Assembly: GCA_028023455.1 (NCBI GenBank)
Contig: JAQFVV010006476.1
Span: 496,001-560,000 of the forward strand
Origin: Epiperipatus broadwayi
Lineage: Eukaryota > Onychophora > Udeonychophora > Euonychophora > Peripatidae
Direction: 5' to 3'
DNA: 64,000 nt
Made by a program: the position numbers and the translations under genes. Below, piece after piece: positions 40,101-52,100 of this stretch. Position 1 is the first letter of the stretch. Every line of letters starts with the position of its first letter. Under the pieces are notes generated by a model that did no database searches, was not told the origin of the DNA, and worked only from the letters and a program-made list of their open reading frames with translations.

Positions 40101-43100
40101 GTATTTGAATTGGATGGAAATGTTGTTTTCATTGGATTTTTTTTTATTTTAAAGTATTGAAATCTTCAGATTTTTTAAAGTAATAATTATAAGATTTTTT
40201 ACAACGTACTGTATTGAAGTTTTAATTGGGAAAATGTTAAATTTCTATGTTTTTAGTCAGTTGCAATTAGATAACGTGTAAAGTAATGTACTGTTCGTAA
40301 CATTCCACGAGACACCGTGTGTATATTTTTGAAGTAAAAAAGAGCGGTTAAAAAAAAATATCCAGTAAGAAAAGTACAAATATACACGTTTTTTTGTAAA
40401 TTTCATAAAAAGCAAATATTATAAACATGTTTAGTAAGTAAAGAAGACATTTATTGTGTTTGTTGTTGATTAAAAAAGTTTGACTTTCTTTATTTTCTCC
40501 GACGGTTACGATTTTGAATTTTTTTATTTTAGCATTACAAACAACAGAACACTAACTGTAAAACTAACCCTAACTATAAAACTAAACCTAAAACTAACTC
40601 TAAGCCTAACCCTAAAACTAACAGTAACAACCCTTACTTTTTATTGTCATTCTATTTCAAGTAAAAAATAGCCGTAATATCTCTTTGTGTGTAAAAAAAA
40701 AAAAGAAATGTAAAACGAAGATTAAAAAAATAAAAAATAGACTAAGAAATTTTACTTTTTATTACGATTATTATTTTTTAGTTAAACAACAACAAAAAAA
40801 AAAGTCGTAACACAAGTAAAAAATATCCGATAGAAAATTGATAAAAAAAAGCTGTAACACAATTAAAAAAATATACTATAGAAAAAACACGAATCAAATT
40901 GTAATTTGTTGATTTTATTTTACATTTATTATTATCATTTAAATTGTATACGTTAATAAAAAATAATATTTATAAAAGACGATTTTGTTTTGTTTTTATT
41001 TTCGCATTACAAAAAAGCACAGCAAAATTATTATAATCAACGGCCCGGGAACGGTCATATTTTATAGTTTTAGCTTGAAAACGGCGCCATCCAATGGAAT
41101 CTTTATCTATAAGACAAGCACCGAACTGATAAAAGACTGATAGATCTGAAATTTCTAATATCTTCTTTATCAGCTTTTTTAAGTATTAATATTAATACTG
41201 CATTATTTCAATCAGTTGATACTTCTTTAGCATTTATACATTTAATATATAACTTTGTCAAAATTTTTTTTATTTCTTTACCCTCTTCTTTTAAGATATT
41301 GATTATAATTTGATTCATCACCTACAGTTTTTCTCTTCTTCATAAATTTAATTGCATATCTCACTTCTTTATTTAAAATTCTGGGCCATTCAGAAGGTAT
41401 AGTAATGGTAGAGGATACTTTTTTTTTTATTGCTATGTAATTCTTGATAAAGCTCTTCTACACATTTCATGATGTCATTTCTTTTTTAATAATAGTTTCA
41501 TCTTTATTTCTTATTGCAGCAAGTTTCCTACCAATACCAAGATATTGTTTACATTTTTGAGACTGTATTCTCTTATATAGTTTTTTTTGGCTAATTCACA
41601 ATTATATTTACTTAACAGTAATAAAATGCATGGATAATTTAGTATTATATGATATATTTACTTATTTAGTTATTAACTCCTTTTTGCACCATTTTACAAA
41701 ATTCTAGATATTCAATTTTTCTTACTGCATCATTTTTATATATTTTCATATTCTTTTTTTCCTTCATAAATTGTCTTGTTTCTGTAGAAATTTTATTGGT
41801 CAGTTGTTGCTTTTTTGTACCAGCTATTTTTATTTCAGTAATAAAAGTGTATCTATTATCCTTCTATTGATTTTGTTCAAAGCTGAATCATGTTCAAAAT
41901 CCGTTAATGTTTTTAAAGTATTTGCAAGTTCTAATCCAAATTCCTTGGAATGTTTTTGAAGCTTAGGAATATCAACTGTGAATACTGTTTTTCTTAATAA
42001 TTTTTGTCTCTCTAGTTTTGCATTAACATTACTTCCTGTATTGAATTTATTAAGGACATTACAATCTTGAAATACATATTTCCTGTTAGTCAAATGTCCA
42101 TTTCCATTTAGCATTTTTCTCAAAGAAATAATTCATAATATAAAGTTTTTCTGTTTCTAAAAACTCCACACACGTGTCCTTTTTCATTTCTACCACTATA
42201 ACCAAATTTACTTACAGTACTTTCATCTTTCAATTCTTTACCAATTGTATAAAAATCCTCTACTTCATTACAATGAAAACTTGTAGGTTCTTCCACTTTT
42301 TATTTATAATGAATCCTATTAAACTTGTGCTTTCAATGATTGTGCCTTTGTAGTACTGTACATGTCCATTTTTTAAATCGTCTCTTCACCTTCTAATTTC
42401 TCAAATTCCAACAATGTCCCATTTAATATTAGTTCTTTTAATTCTTGCAATATTCCTTCACTTGAAAGTGATCTACAGTTGTAAGTATCTAAATAAAAGG
42501 TCAACATGAAGTGGCATCCTGAGTTTGCAATCAGGAGATTCTTAACATCCTGTTTTCTGTCACCTTGGCTGGTGAGTTTACAGTCTCCTAACAATAAGGG
42601 CCATGATTTAGTTTTGACTATCATGATTGTGAATATTTATTTTTAAAAAAGTTTATTCACACACACATTCATTCTGCTTTTAACAAACTCTAACTGAGAT
42701 TTCAGCTAAGAGCTATTTGGCAACTGAAAAGAAAGACGACAGGGTTTCTTGATCTTAAACTCAGAGGTAAAAAGACAGTAAACTTACTATGCTGGCTGAT
42801 ACTTTTTGGTGAGCAACCCATCCATGTTTGTATACTATATGAATAATCATGCAGTAATAACAGCTGCAATGACAAGAATGTATGGAATGGACATTAAAAA
42901 TTTGTCGCTCAGTTCATTGTTGAAAGCTTTAAAAGATGAATCAAATGGCCTCCTTTCAGTTAATAGCAAATACCTTTCTAGCCAAATCCGTAAGTACATT
43001 TTGGTATTAAGGCTTGTTTCATTATGTATTCAGTTTACTAGTAGAATTATAGTAGGATGTTGATTATTATAAATTCATTCATATGAATCATCAGCAGTGC

Positions 43101-46100
43101 ACAGCCTATGGGTTGATGACTCTTCAAGAGATGAGGGAAGAATTTTTGTGGGCTTGTGAAATTCTTGACAAATTTATGTGTAGCAGTTTAAAAAAAGAAA
43201 AGTTTTTTCTCTTTAAAAGTAAAATAAAATATAAATACAATAATGCTTTTTATTTTTGTATTATCCCAACAGTATCAACTTTCGGGAAATTTTACTTATA
43301 AATTAACATTATTAATTTTGTTTTATAATGTTTCATCAAACAACATAATTAATAAAATTAGGATTTGTTTAACCACGTACTTGTTATCCACTGAAAAATA
43401 ACAAAATTATTATTTCGTAATTACGTATTTTATTACATTCTTTATTTAGTCAAAAAAACTTAGGGGATTGCGTAGAAATTCTAAGAAAAAGAGTCTCATT
43501 TGTTCTAAGTCATCAATTTCCCTCCCCATACCCCTTTCTCAATTAGAGTATTTATTCTTAGAATACGTGTTGTTAAACTAAAGTATCATTTTTTTATGCT
43601 TAGAACATTTTTTAAAAAAAAAAATGATTTATCGATAATTCATTATAAGAAAAATGATTATAGTTGTTAATAAAAATTGTCATTAAAGATATTAGAAAGT
43701 TTGAGAAAATGTATTTAAGAATATGTTTAATTGTTAATAAACATTAACAAATACATTTAAGTTGTTTTTTTCTTAATCACCATTTTTATTTTCATGGTTT
43801 ATTGAAGCACAGTTTTTTTTTTTTTTTTAAATTTTTTTTTAAAAGTGCATATTATTTATATTTCAATGAGAATTCAAGTGTTTAAAATAATGAATACTCT
43901 GGTCTAAAAAGAAGTATGTAATTTGTAAAACTTTGTTTACTAATTTTCTCCATTTGATTAAACAATATTAAAAAAAAAGATGGGAGAGGATTAATACAGC
44001 TCATTTTCTTATCTAAAATAAAATGCTAAGTTGGGTAATAGTTTTGTAAAATTAGCACCTGTAATTTTTTAAAAAAGTTATAAATTTCAGTTACTATAAA
44101 GTAACAAATAGTTAATGGATATTTTTTTCTACATCTTTTTCATCATAATATTTCTGTTGGCAATGTCTTTCTTTTCTTATTTTTTCACATTTTCAAATAT
44201 AAATACTGCTTTCTGTAATACTTCTAAAGTTTTTGTAATATCTTCAGTTTTGGCTTGCTTACTGATTTTTTTCTAATTTTTCTAATGCTTTACAGTTCTT
44301 TAGAAAATCTCTCCTGGTCAAAATGCAGTTTATTATGTTATTTCCTATCTGATAGTTTATGAATAATGCTTAATATCATACTTTTCATTTACAACTTTAT
44401 GAAATATTGCAAATCTTTTATCAAATTACAAAATTCTTGCTTCCAAGCAACCAGATTTTTCATATAATTCAGCTAATCAGAAAATATCGCCCATTTTCTT
44501 TTAATTAAGTGAATGATATTTTTGTATAAATCACATATTGTTGTTAAATTAGTAATAAATTGAGAGGTTGCCAGTCTCTCGCATGCACCTATTGTTGCTT
44601 CTAAGATAGCCAATCAGATGTTAAGATATCAGTCTGAAGCGCGATCGAACCGTAATACATGACAGAGTTTTTGATAAGAAAAGGATGGTCCCATATATAA
44701 GCCATTCTTAAGCATCTTGGCTTGAAAGCATGAAGCTATAACTTATATTAACATCTAGAAAATTACGGCATAGTAAATTTAAAATTTCACGCTGTAATAT
44801 CGTAAATTAAGACTCAGTGAGTAATAAATGAATATATTTATAGCTTCACGCTTTCAAGCCAAGATGTTTAAGACTGCTTATATATACAAAAAGTTAAGTA
44901 GAGAAAAGGATGGGACCATCCTTTTCGTATCAAAAACTCTGTCATGTGTTGCAGTTTGATTGCACTTCAGACTGCTGTCTTAACATCTGATTGGCTGTCT
45001 GAGAAGCAACAGTAGGTGCATGCGAGAGACTGGCAACCTCTCAATTTATTACCAATTTAAGTGAATGATAATAGAATCATTGTCAAAAAATACTAATTAG
45101 GATTAATATTAGATCAAAAATGTAAATTATTCATATGTGTAAAACAGTATCATGAGCTTCAGTCTTATTGCCAGTTTTAATTTGTAAGAACTGATGAAAG
45201 TTAAAGATAGTAATTTCAAATTTTATACCAATACCTTTGGAATTTTTGCCTATAAGTATTTCATGTAATATTTCTTTTTATATGTTCTGATTCCTAACTA
45301 TAATTTGATCCGTGAAGTACTTAATATTTTGGGTGCAAATGCACTCAAGTTTTGTTTGCCTTATAATGATTTTTCTGTATAAACAAAGTATCTATAACAG
45401 TATAGTAATTCAGTGAAGTTAGTTTTTTTTTTTTAAAAAAAAAGTTACTTGAGTTTTGGTTTTAAATACAATAGTATTCTTTTTTATTATTATTAATTAT
45501 TAAGAATAGTAAATTTTCTTCTTCCTTTTCCTATGTATTGATTTGTACTTTAACATATCATACTTTTTACACCTTTCTTAAACACTTTATCAATACTTTT
45601 ATTTATATCAAACTAACAGTTTCGACTGTCCTGTGGACATCATCAGAGCTCTTCGACTGTCCTGCAGTCATCATCAGAGATCAAACTAACAATTTCAATT
45701 GTCCTGTGGTCATTGTCAGAGCTCTTCAACTGTCCTGCAGTCATCATCAGAGCTCTTGACAAGAGCTCTGATGATGACTGCAGGACAGTCGAAACTGTTA
45801 GTTTGATATAAATAAAAGTATTGATAAAGTGTTTAAGAAAGATGTATATAGTATATGTAAGAATAGTAAACTTTACTAATGTTTAAATGTGCATATGTAT
45901 GTGTCTGATAACTTGTATAAGTGCGTGTTTTGAATATTTTTATTTATGTAGGTTATGATCATGCCATTGTATATAATTGTAAATAAACAACATGAACTAT
46001 TATTTGTTATTTCATGCGGTCCACTAGAGTGTAGGGAAATAAAATATATGTGAAGATTTTTTTAGCTCGATTAATAGAATTTTAAATGCATTTTGAGGAA

Positions 46101-49100
46101 AGTGGAAAAGTTAAAAAATTTTAAATAACACCATTTCTGAAGTTGTTTATTTATTGTTTTTGTAAGATTATATATAGGCCAAAGAAGTTTGAATTTAAAC
46201 GAAAAAAGTAAATTCATAAAAGTAATGACTAAATATCTTAATTCTGCATTATATGTTTGTGGAAGAAATACAGGCTACAAGATTATGTTTAAGCATTCTA
46301 AGATTATTTTCTTTGGAAAGAAGAGAAAATTTAAAGAATTTCTTAATAATGATTTATGATTCTGAAATTATTAATTTATTTAAAAGTTCTTTTGATATTA
46401 AAGTTATCTATGTGAATTGGAATTATGGGAAGGTAGGGTAATATATATTTATTTTGTTTTATGTTACCTTGCACTTGAGAATTGGGAGTAGATCTGCTAT
46501 TTAATTTTGGCTAATGATTTAATTATGAACTGATAAGAGCTAGAGTGTTCCACAGACCAATCATCAACTTAAAACTTTTATTTAGTCAATACTTTAAGAA
46601 ATTTAACCCTCATAATGCAATGGTAGCTGTGCATACCCTTAAGACAATATGGTATATAAGATGTACTATGATATTCGACAATAAGAAATTCAACTGGCTG
46701 AGAAAACTCTACAGTAATTGGGAAACTTATTTCAATCAATGTCAGAGATACTTGCCTAGGAAGATGATGACTCGAATCTGGGGTGGACCCGGAATAACTC
46801 TACGTGAGATTATCAGATAAACATTTGTTTTGAGTAAAAGTTAGAATTCTACTAGGTCGCTTATTCCTTAGGCTAATCAAACATTTTGTTACATGCTTCA
46901 CCTTTTTGTGTTGCATTTGCTTGATGTCTTAAGAGTCTCCTTCTATTACATTGTTACAGGTCAACCTCCTTGAGTTGGAATTAACTGTTTAATGGCCTGG
47001 AGCCATTTTGTCTTAATAGTGAAATATTTCAATTTCTTTGTGTTTTGGTTATTATTTGTTTAACTACTTGTATAAATTGTAAATATTTATGTTATTAATA
47101 GCTGTTGACATTTTTTTCATTTTATAATATAATTAAATAATTAGAGCTTTTCATAGACTTATTAAACTGTCAATTGTGGTCTTGTTTGTTGGTATTTTGA
47201 AAAAAAAAAACAACAACATACAAGCAAACTATTTATTAGATACCAAATATTTTTTATTAAAAAAATTCCCTTATAACAATAAAATAAGTATTATCAATTT
47301 TTCCAGTTTTATTTCTGACTTAAATATTTCTTAATAAAATTAAAAGAAATTATAATAATAAAGTAAGATATAAATTTTACGATCTATTATTAGAAAATGT
47401 TTGATATCAGTAATTAATGATTGCTAATTGTTTACTTTATAGTTCCATTGTTGATTAAATTTACTAAGTAATACATTTCCTTATGATAATTAATTTGTGG
47501 ATTAAATTATAAACTGTATTTTATCCCTTTTTTGCAAAAAAAAAAAAAAAATTCTTTATTATATAAAGATTTAATCAGTATCTTATGTTTTAGGAGGAAT
47601 AGTAGCCGGTAAGGGAAGAGGTACTAAGCGGAAATTTCCTGATAGTAATTCTGTATCGTCTACGAAGAAAGCGAGAAGGTGAGTTGAACATTATATTGAA
47701 ATAATGCTGATAATGATAAGAAAAAATAACGAAACTCGTACTTGAGTAAGTATAATATTTTTCATACTATATAAATGGTAAGCAAAATTGATTATTTTAT
47801 ATTTTAAGACATGTAAAATTGTTTTACAATTGCTGTTTGAGTCTGATAATGTTCTGTTACTCCTATCTTAATGAAAAGAGCATTTCATGATGCGTCCAGC
47901 ACTATTTCAATCTTCCATTATATACATCGTATTGAATAATCTACAACAGTTTGCGTAGTATTTCTCACATGAAAATTATATATAATATATTGGAATCTTC
48001 ATCTGCTGGAAATATATATAGTGACACTCGAATTAATCATCTATTTGTATGCCTTCATCTTTTGTACTTTGTTGACATTATTTTAAGATCGAGTATGATA
48101 AAAAAACAAAAAGAAAATCAATCTTTTTAAACTGATTCTGCTGGCAATTCAAATTGTAAATAATATTAGGTTGAGTTAATCAGGAAATATAGCTATGTTT
48201 TTAGAAATATGAGCAAAATATTTTTCTTTTTCATAGCTTGATAAATTTATGCATTCTAGTGCATAATAGAAGACCTAACAAAACGTAAAAAACATTACAA
48301 TTGGCATCCCATTTTGGGTGCCGTTGTACCATTCATGGACTAATTTATGTTCACAGTTGAATTTAGGCCTTCTATTATGCATTAGAAAGTGCAAGTTAAT
48401 CAAACTATGAACAGGAAATATATTCCAATCATTTACAAGTCCAGATATTTCAGGAACATAGTTATATTTCCTGATTAACTGGTGTAATAATATTTGCGAT
48501 TTTGAATTGCCGACGAAGTTAGCTTTAATTTATCCCATAATTTCGAAGCAAATAAGATCAGGATTACGTTTAAGGTTACTTAAATGTTTATATGAATTTT
48601 TCTTTGGAATTTTCACTGGGCTTAATTAATAAATATTGGCAAAGGTAAATTGTACATTTAAATTCTAATAAACTAACATTAATAACGCACAATGAAGTTA
48701 ATGTTAAAGGTAAATATTTTATTAATGTAAATTAAAATATTTAATGATAAATTATTAATATAATTGAAAAAAATACACATATGCTAATCCAGATCATTAG
48801 GTAAAATAATTAAAACAATTTAACAATTAATGTTCACTTCTTAAGTTTCTTCTAGAAAACTAGTTAATTTAATCACAAACCAGGCATGAATAATCTTACC
48901 GGTAAGCTTAGTGAGTTTACATAAATCATCAGTTATACCATGCATGGTTTTTCTTATGGTGTAGAATGAGTTCATGGCCTTTGGTTTTAAACTGTTCTTG
49001 GTCTGTCCTAAGGCTAGTTATGAAAGCTTTTTGGTTTGACTTCATCATGATGAACGATGTCGGCAAAAGCTTTGGCCCACTCCTGCATGCCAAATTATTT

Positions 49101-52100
49101 CAGCATAGAGTGGTCTTGGATCCTTTGTGATCCAGAACTAACCAACAGGAAAAAAAAACAAAACACCAGACCCAGTTTGAAGTTTATTCTGACCTTTTAT
49201 AGCCTTCGGTCAGTTTTTAGACTTCTGCATATATATTATCTTTTGTTTTTTTATCAGAATAAAAGATAGTAATCTTGCATGTTTATTTTGTATTTTTAAC
49301 TACAAAGTTTCTTTTTTATATAGCGGTTTCGCTTCACGGCCGATGCTATGACACATGGAAAAAAAAAAGTTTCTTTTTTATAAATTATTTCGGCCATCTT
49401 TAATTATAGTTAAAAAGTTTTTTTCTGATCATAATCTTTTGGAATTTCTTTCTTTTTGTTTATCTAGATTAGTAATCTGCATGACTTTTTTATTCCCCCC
49501 AATTTTAACTAATTTTTTTTAATTAAATAGATAATTCAAAAGAAAAATAACTTGCATTGCACATTATCTACACAAATAAATCATACTAACTAAAAAAGAA
49601 AATTAAATTGCATTTTTTAAATGTTCTTTAAATTTTATTTTTTTAAAGCTTTTTTAAATATTACCAAATGCCAATGTATTTGAACCATATGTATGTAAAA
49701 CAGTTCAATATTAAATATATTTGCACACTAAAGAATTTTATGAATATTTTTCTTATTGCATATATTATTTAGTTTGAACTTTTAGGTAACATTTTTCTGA
49801 TCACATATAGTATTTCCTTGAATCCTATTCAGCGGAGACATTGAAGATTCTGTTTTTCTTACACAATCATTATGGACTTTTCAATTATTTATTACTGTTT
49901 TTTGGCCTTCCAATCTACTTTATTCAAAAGTAAAAGAGAATTGCGCATGTGGCAAATGATATTTGCATATCAAGGAATATTAACACCATTCAAATAATTA
50001 GCGGTTCATTGTGAAATGCCATTCTCAAAATGAAATTTAAATGTTTTTATTCTATTTATTAACTTTGGACAAAAGTCTGTATATCAGCGCAAGTTGAATT
50101 TGTTGTATTTTATTATTTCTTTCTTTCACCATATTGCTTAATAATAGTTGATAAAAATTTGTTCTCTTTAATTTTTATTATTGTAATTTTTTGTAAAGTC
50201 CAGCTTATTTACCAATAAATAAAGTTTTTTTTTTAATACACATAATTTTAAAAAGTTATTATTTTTAGTGATTTGGCCACACCTAAGCTTCCCCCTCATG
50301 GATATCCATTTGAACATCCTTTTAATAAAGATGGTTACCGCTATATTTTGGCTGAACCTGACATGCATGCTCCTCACAGGCAGGAATTTGATGAAAGTCT
50401 AGACTGGGCAGGCAAGCCGATTCCTGGGTATCTTTATCGTATGGCTCTTCATCATCAAGTTCTTCTGGCTTTGCATGATAGAGGTAATATAAATTTGGGT
50501 TTATATATATCTTTATCTTGAATTGTTTGTCAAAAGTCAATCCCTGTGCATATATTCATATATTATTTATTCATATCTTTTCTATTTCCTTTCTAATATC
50601 TTCAATCATTTCTTTTTTCCCCCCTATCTTTTTAAAAACTTTTTTAATGTCTACTTTTTTATCTTCTAATATATGTCTTTGCCTCTTAATATATATTCAA
50701 TTCATTTTTTTGTTTTCCGCTTCATAATTTTTTCAATAAATTTATAGATATTTTTCCTCATACTTAACCTTCCAACTTATTCTTCACTTTTCCAAAATTG
50801 TCTAGTTTTTTAGTCTCTTTTTTCTTGTTATTCAATTCTTAATTCTCTGCAAACTTAAATTCAAAATTAAATATTTAGCAAGCCTCTTTCTTAGTTCTAA
50901 ATTTAATACTGCAAGTTTAGAGTTATAAGGATATTACCAATGAAAATAATTATAATACATGTTCATTCATTAAGAAAGGGATTAATAATACAAATATAAA
51001 TTTCATAGTGCATAATTAACAGATGGCTTGCTTTTTGATAGTATTTGCATACACAAATAAATTTTCAATCCTAGAACTTAAAGGATCGGAGCTTAAATTC
51101 CAAAGCTATCACTAGTCTTTACATATATTAATTATTAAATATAAAAAATTATTTACAATGAAAAAAATTGTTTTATAGTGGAATGGTATATGTATATGCC
51201 ATTACATCATTGTCAATGAAAAGGTAAAAAGATGATAAATAAAATCGCTCTAAAATGGAATTGTAAAAATATTAATAAAAACTTTATATATAACAAAACA
51301 TATAATTGCACAGATGGAAAACTATTAAATAATTAAAAGTAAGTTAAAATCTAAAGGTAAAAGTTTATTTTAAAATAATGTGATAGAAAATAATAAAAAT
51401 TGTTAATTAGTTTCTATTCAAAAATTATGTTTAAATCTTAATAGAATGGAAATGATTTTTTTATTTAAATGAAATGATTCAATAGCAAACAGGCCCTTGA
51501 GGGCATTTAACTGATTAGTCAGATAAGAGATTAATTAAAAAATTCCTAGTAATAAAATCTGATGTTCCCACTCAAAGTAAACTGCCCAGTAAATGATGCG
51601 AATGAACACACGGTCCACAGAGAAAGTCATCATCATTAATAAGATCAGCTCGAAGCCAGGCGAAATCGATCTTGTAATTTGATGATAAAGAATTCAAAAT
51701 GATATAAAAAGGAAGTAAATAATATTTACTGAGGCTATCACCTCGAGATATGCGTGTAAACATGCGATAGTAGGGACCTCTACAGGTGTTTAACCACAAG
51801 CTTACGCTATTGAAGAAAAGAGGGGAACGAAAACTTTGGCTAAGTGGAGTTTTGTTCGTTCATATTACTCTTGTTCATGATGTAATTTAAACATAATTAT
51901 GTGTCTTGCAGACCTCAAAAATTTAAGGGTCATGCAATAAATTATTTTCCCATGTTTGTACCAGCTGAGGTGACCTCCAGAGCTATGGTTCCTGAAAAGC
52001 AGCAAACAATGGACTGTTCTTCCCGAAAACAATATTAATACTAAATGGACATTAATCGGAGTTGTGTGACACATCCTGGACCGCCAAGAGGGACTTCAAA

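Larger units (their letters stand above)
38680..42480 (-). pseudogene. RTE-like LINE, nearly full span, antisense and interrupted
   Basis: Reading 5' to 3' on the minus strand: an AP-endonuclease start ([20 protein letters not shown], about 42490 down), a later endonuclease/linker part ([38 protein letters not shown]), early RT remains (about 41100-41700), then after the 39877-41107 insertion the RT core ([32 protein letters not shown] at about 39390), and the C-terminal domain ([34 protein letters not shown], 38769-39014). Box C reads FADDEI. Stops and frameshifts are common. It is the best guide in this window to the structure of this LINE family. Confidence 0.8.
37316..47593. other. ASH2L intron, 10278 nt
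   Basis: It holds a long hairpin (38045-38605), an antisense LINE (38680-42480) split by a TIR element (39877-41107), an exon-like patch (42807-43190), two foldbacks (44519-45056, 45514-45857) and a possible LINE tail (46545-46820). Bases 43300-44500 and 46830-47590 are AT-rich with nothing identified. Confidence 0.65.
47679..50268. other. ASH2L intron, 2590 nt
   Basis: It holds a palindrome (48130-48515), an unclassified GC-richer segment (about 48870-49270) and a truncated SINE with a 17-bp target duplication (49304-49382). Bases 49383-50268 show only AT-rich sequence. Confidence 0.65.

Noticed and set aside
40553-40635. Interstitial telomere marking a chromosome fusion.
   Set aside because: The tract is degenerate and lies inside a TIR-bounded mobile element, which is a simpler origin.
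44519-45056. Hammerhead core in foldback 6.
   Set aside because: No CTGANGA followed by stem II and GAAA was found on either strand.
50322-50540. A 72-codon minus-strand frame across the SPRY exon.
   Set aside because: It is the antisense shadow of the highly conserved ASH2L exon 50269-50483.
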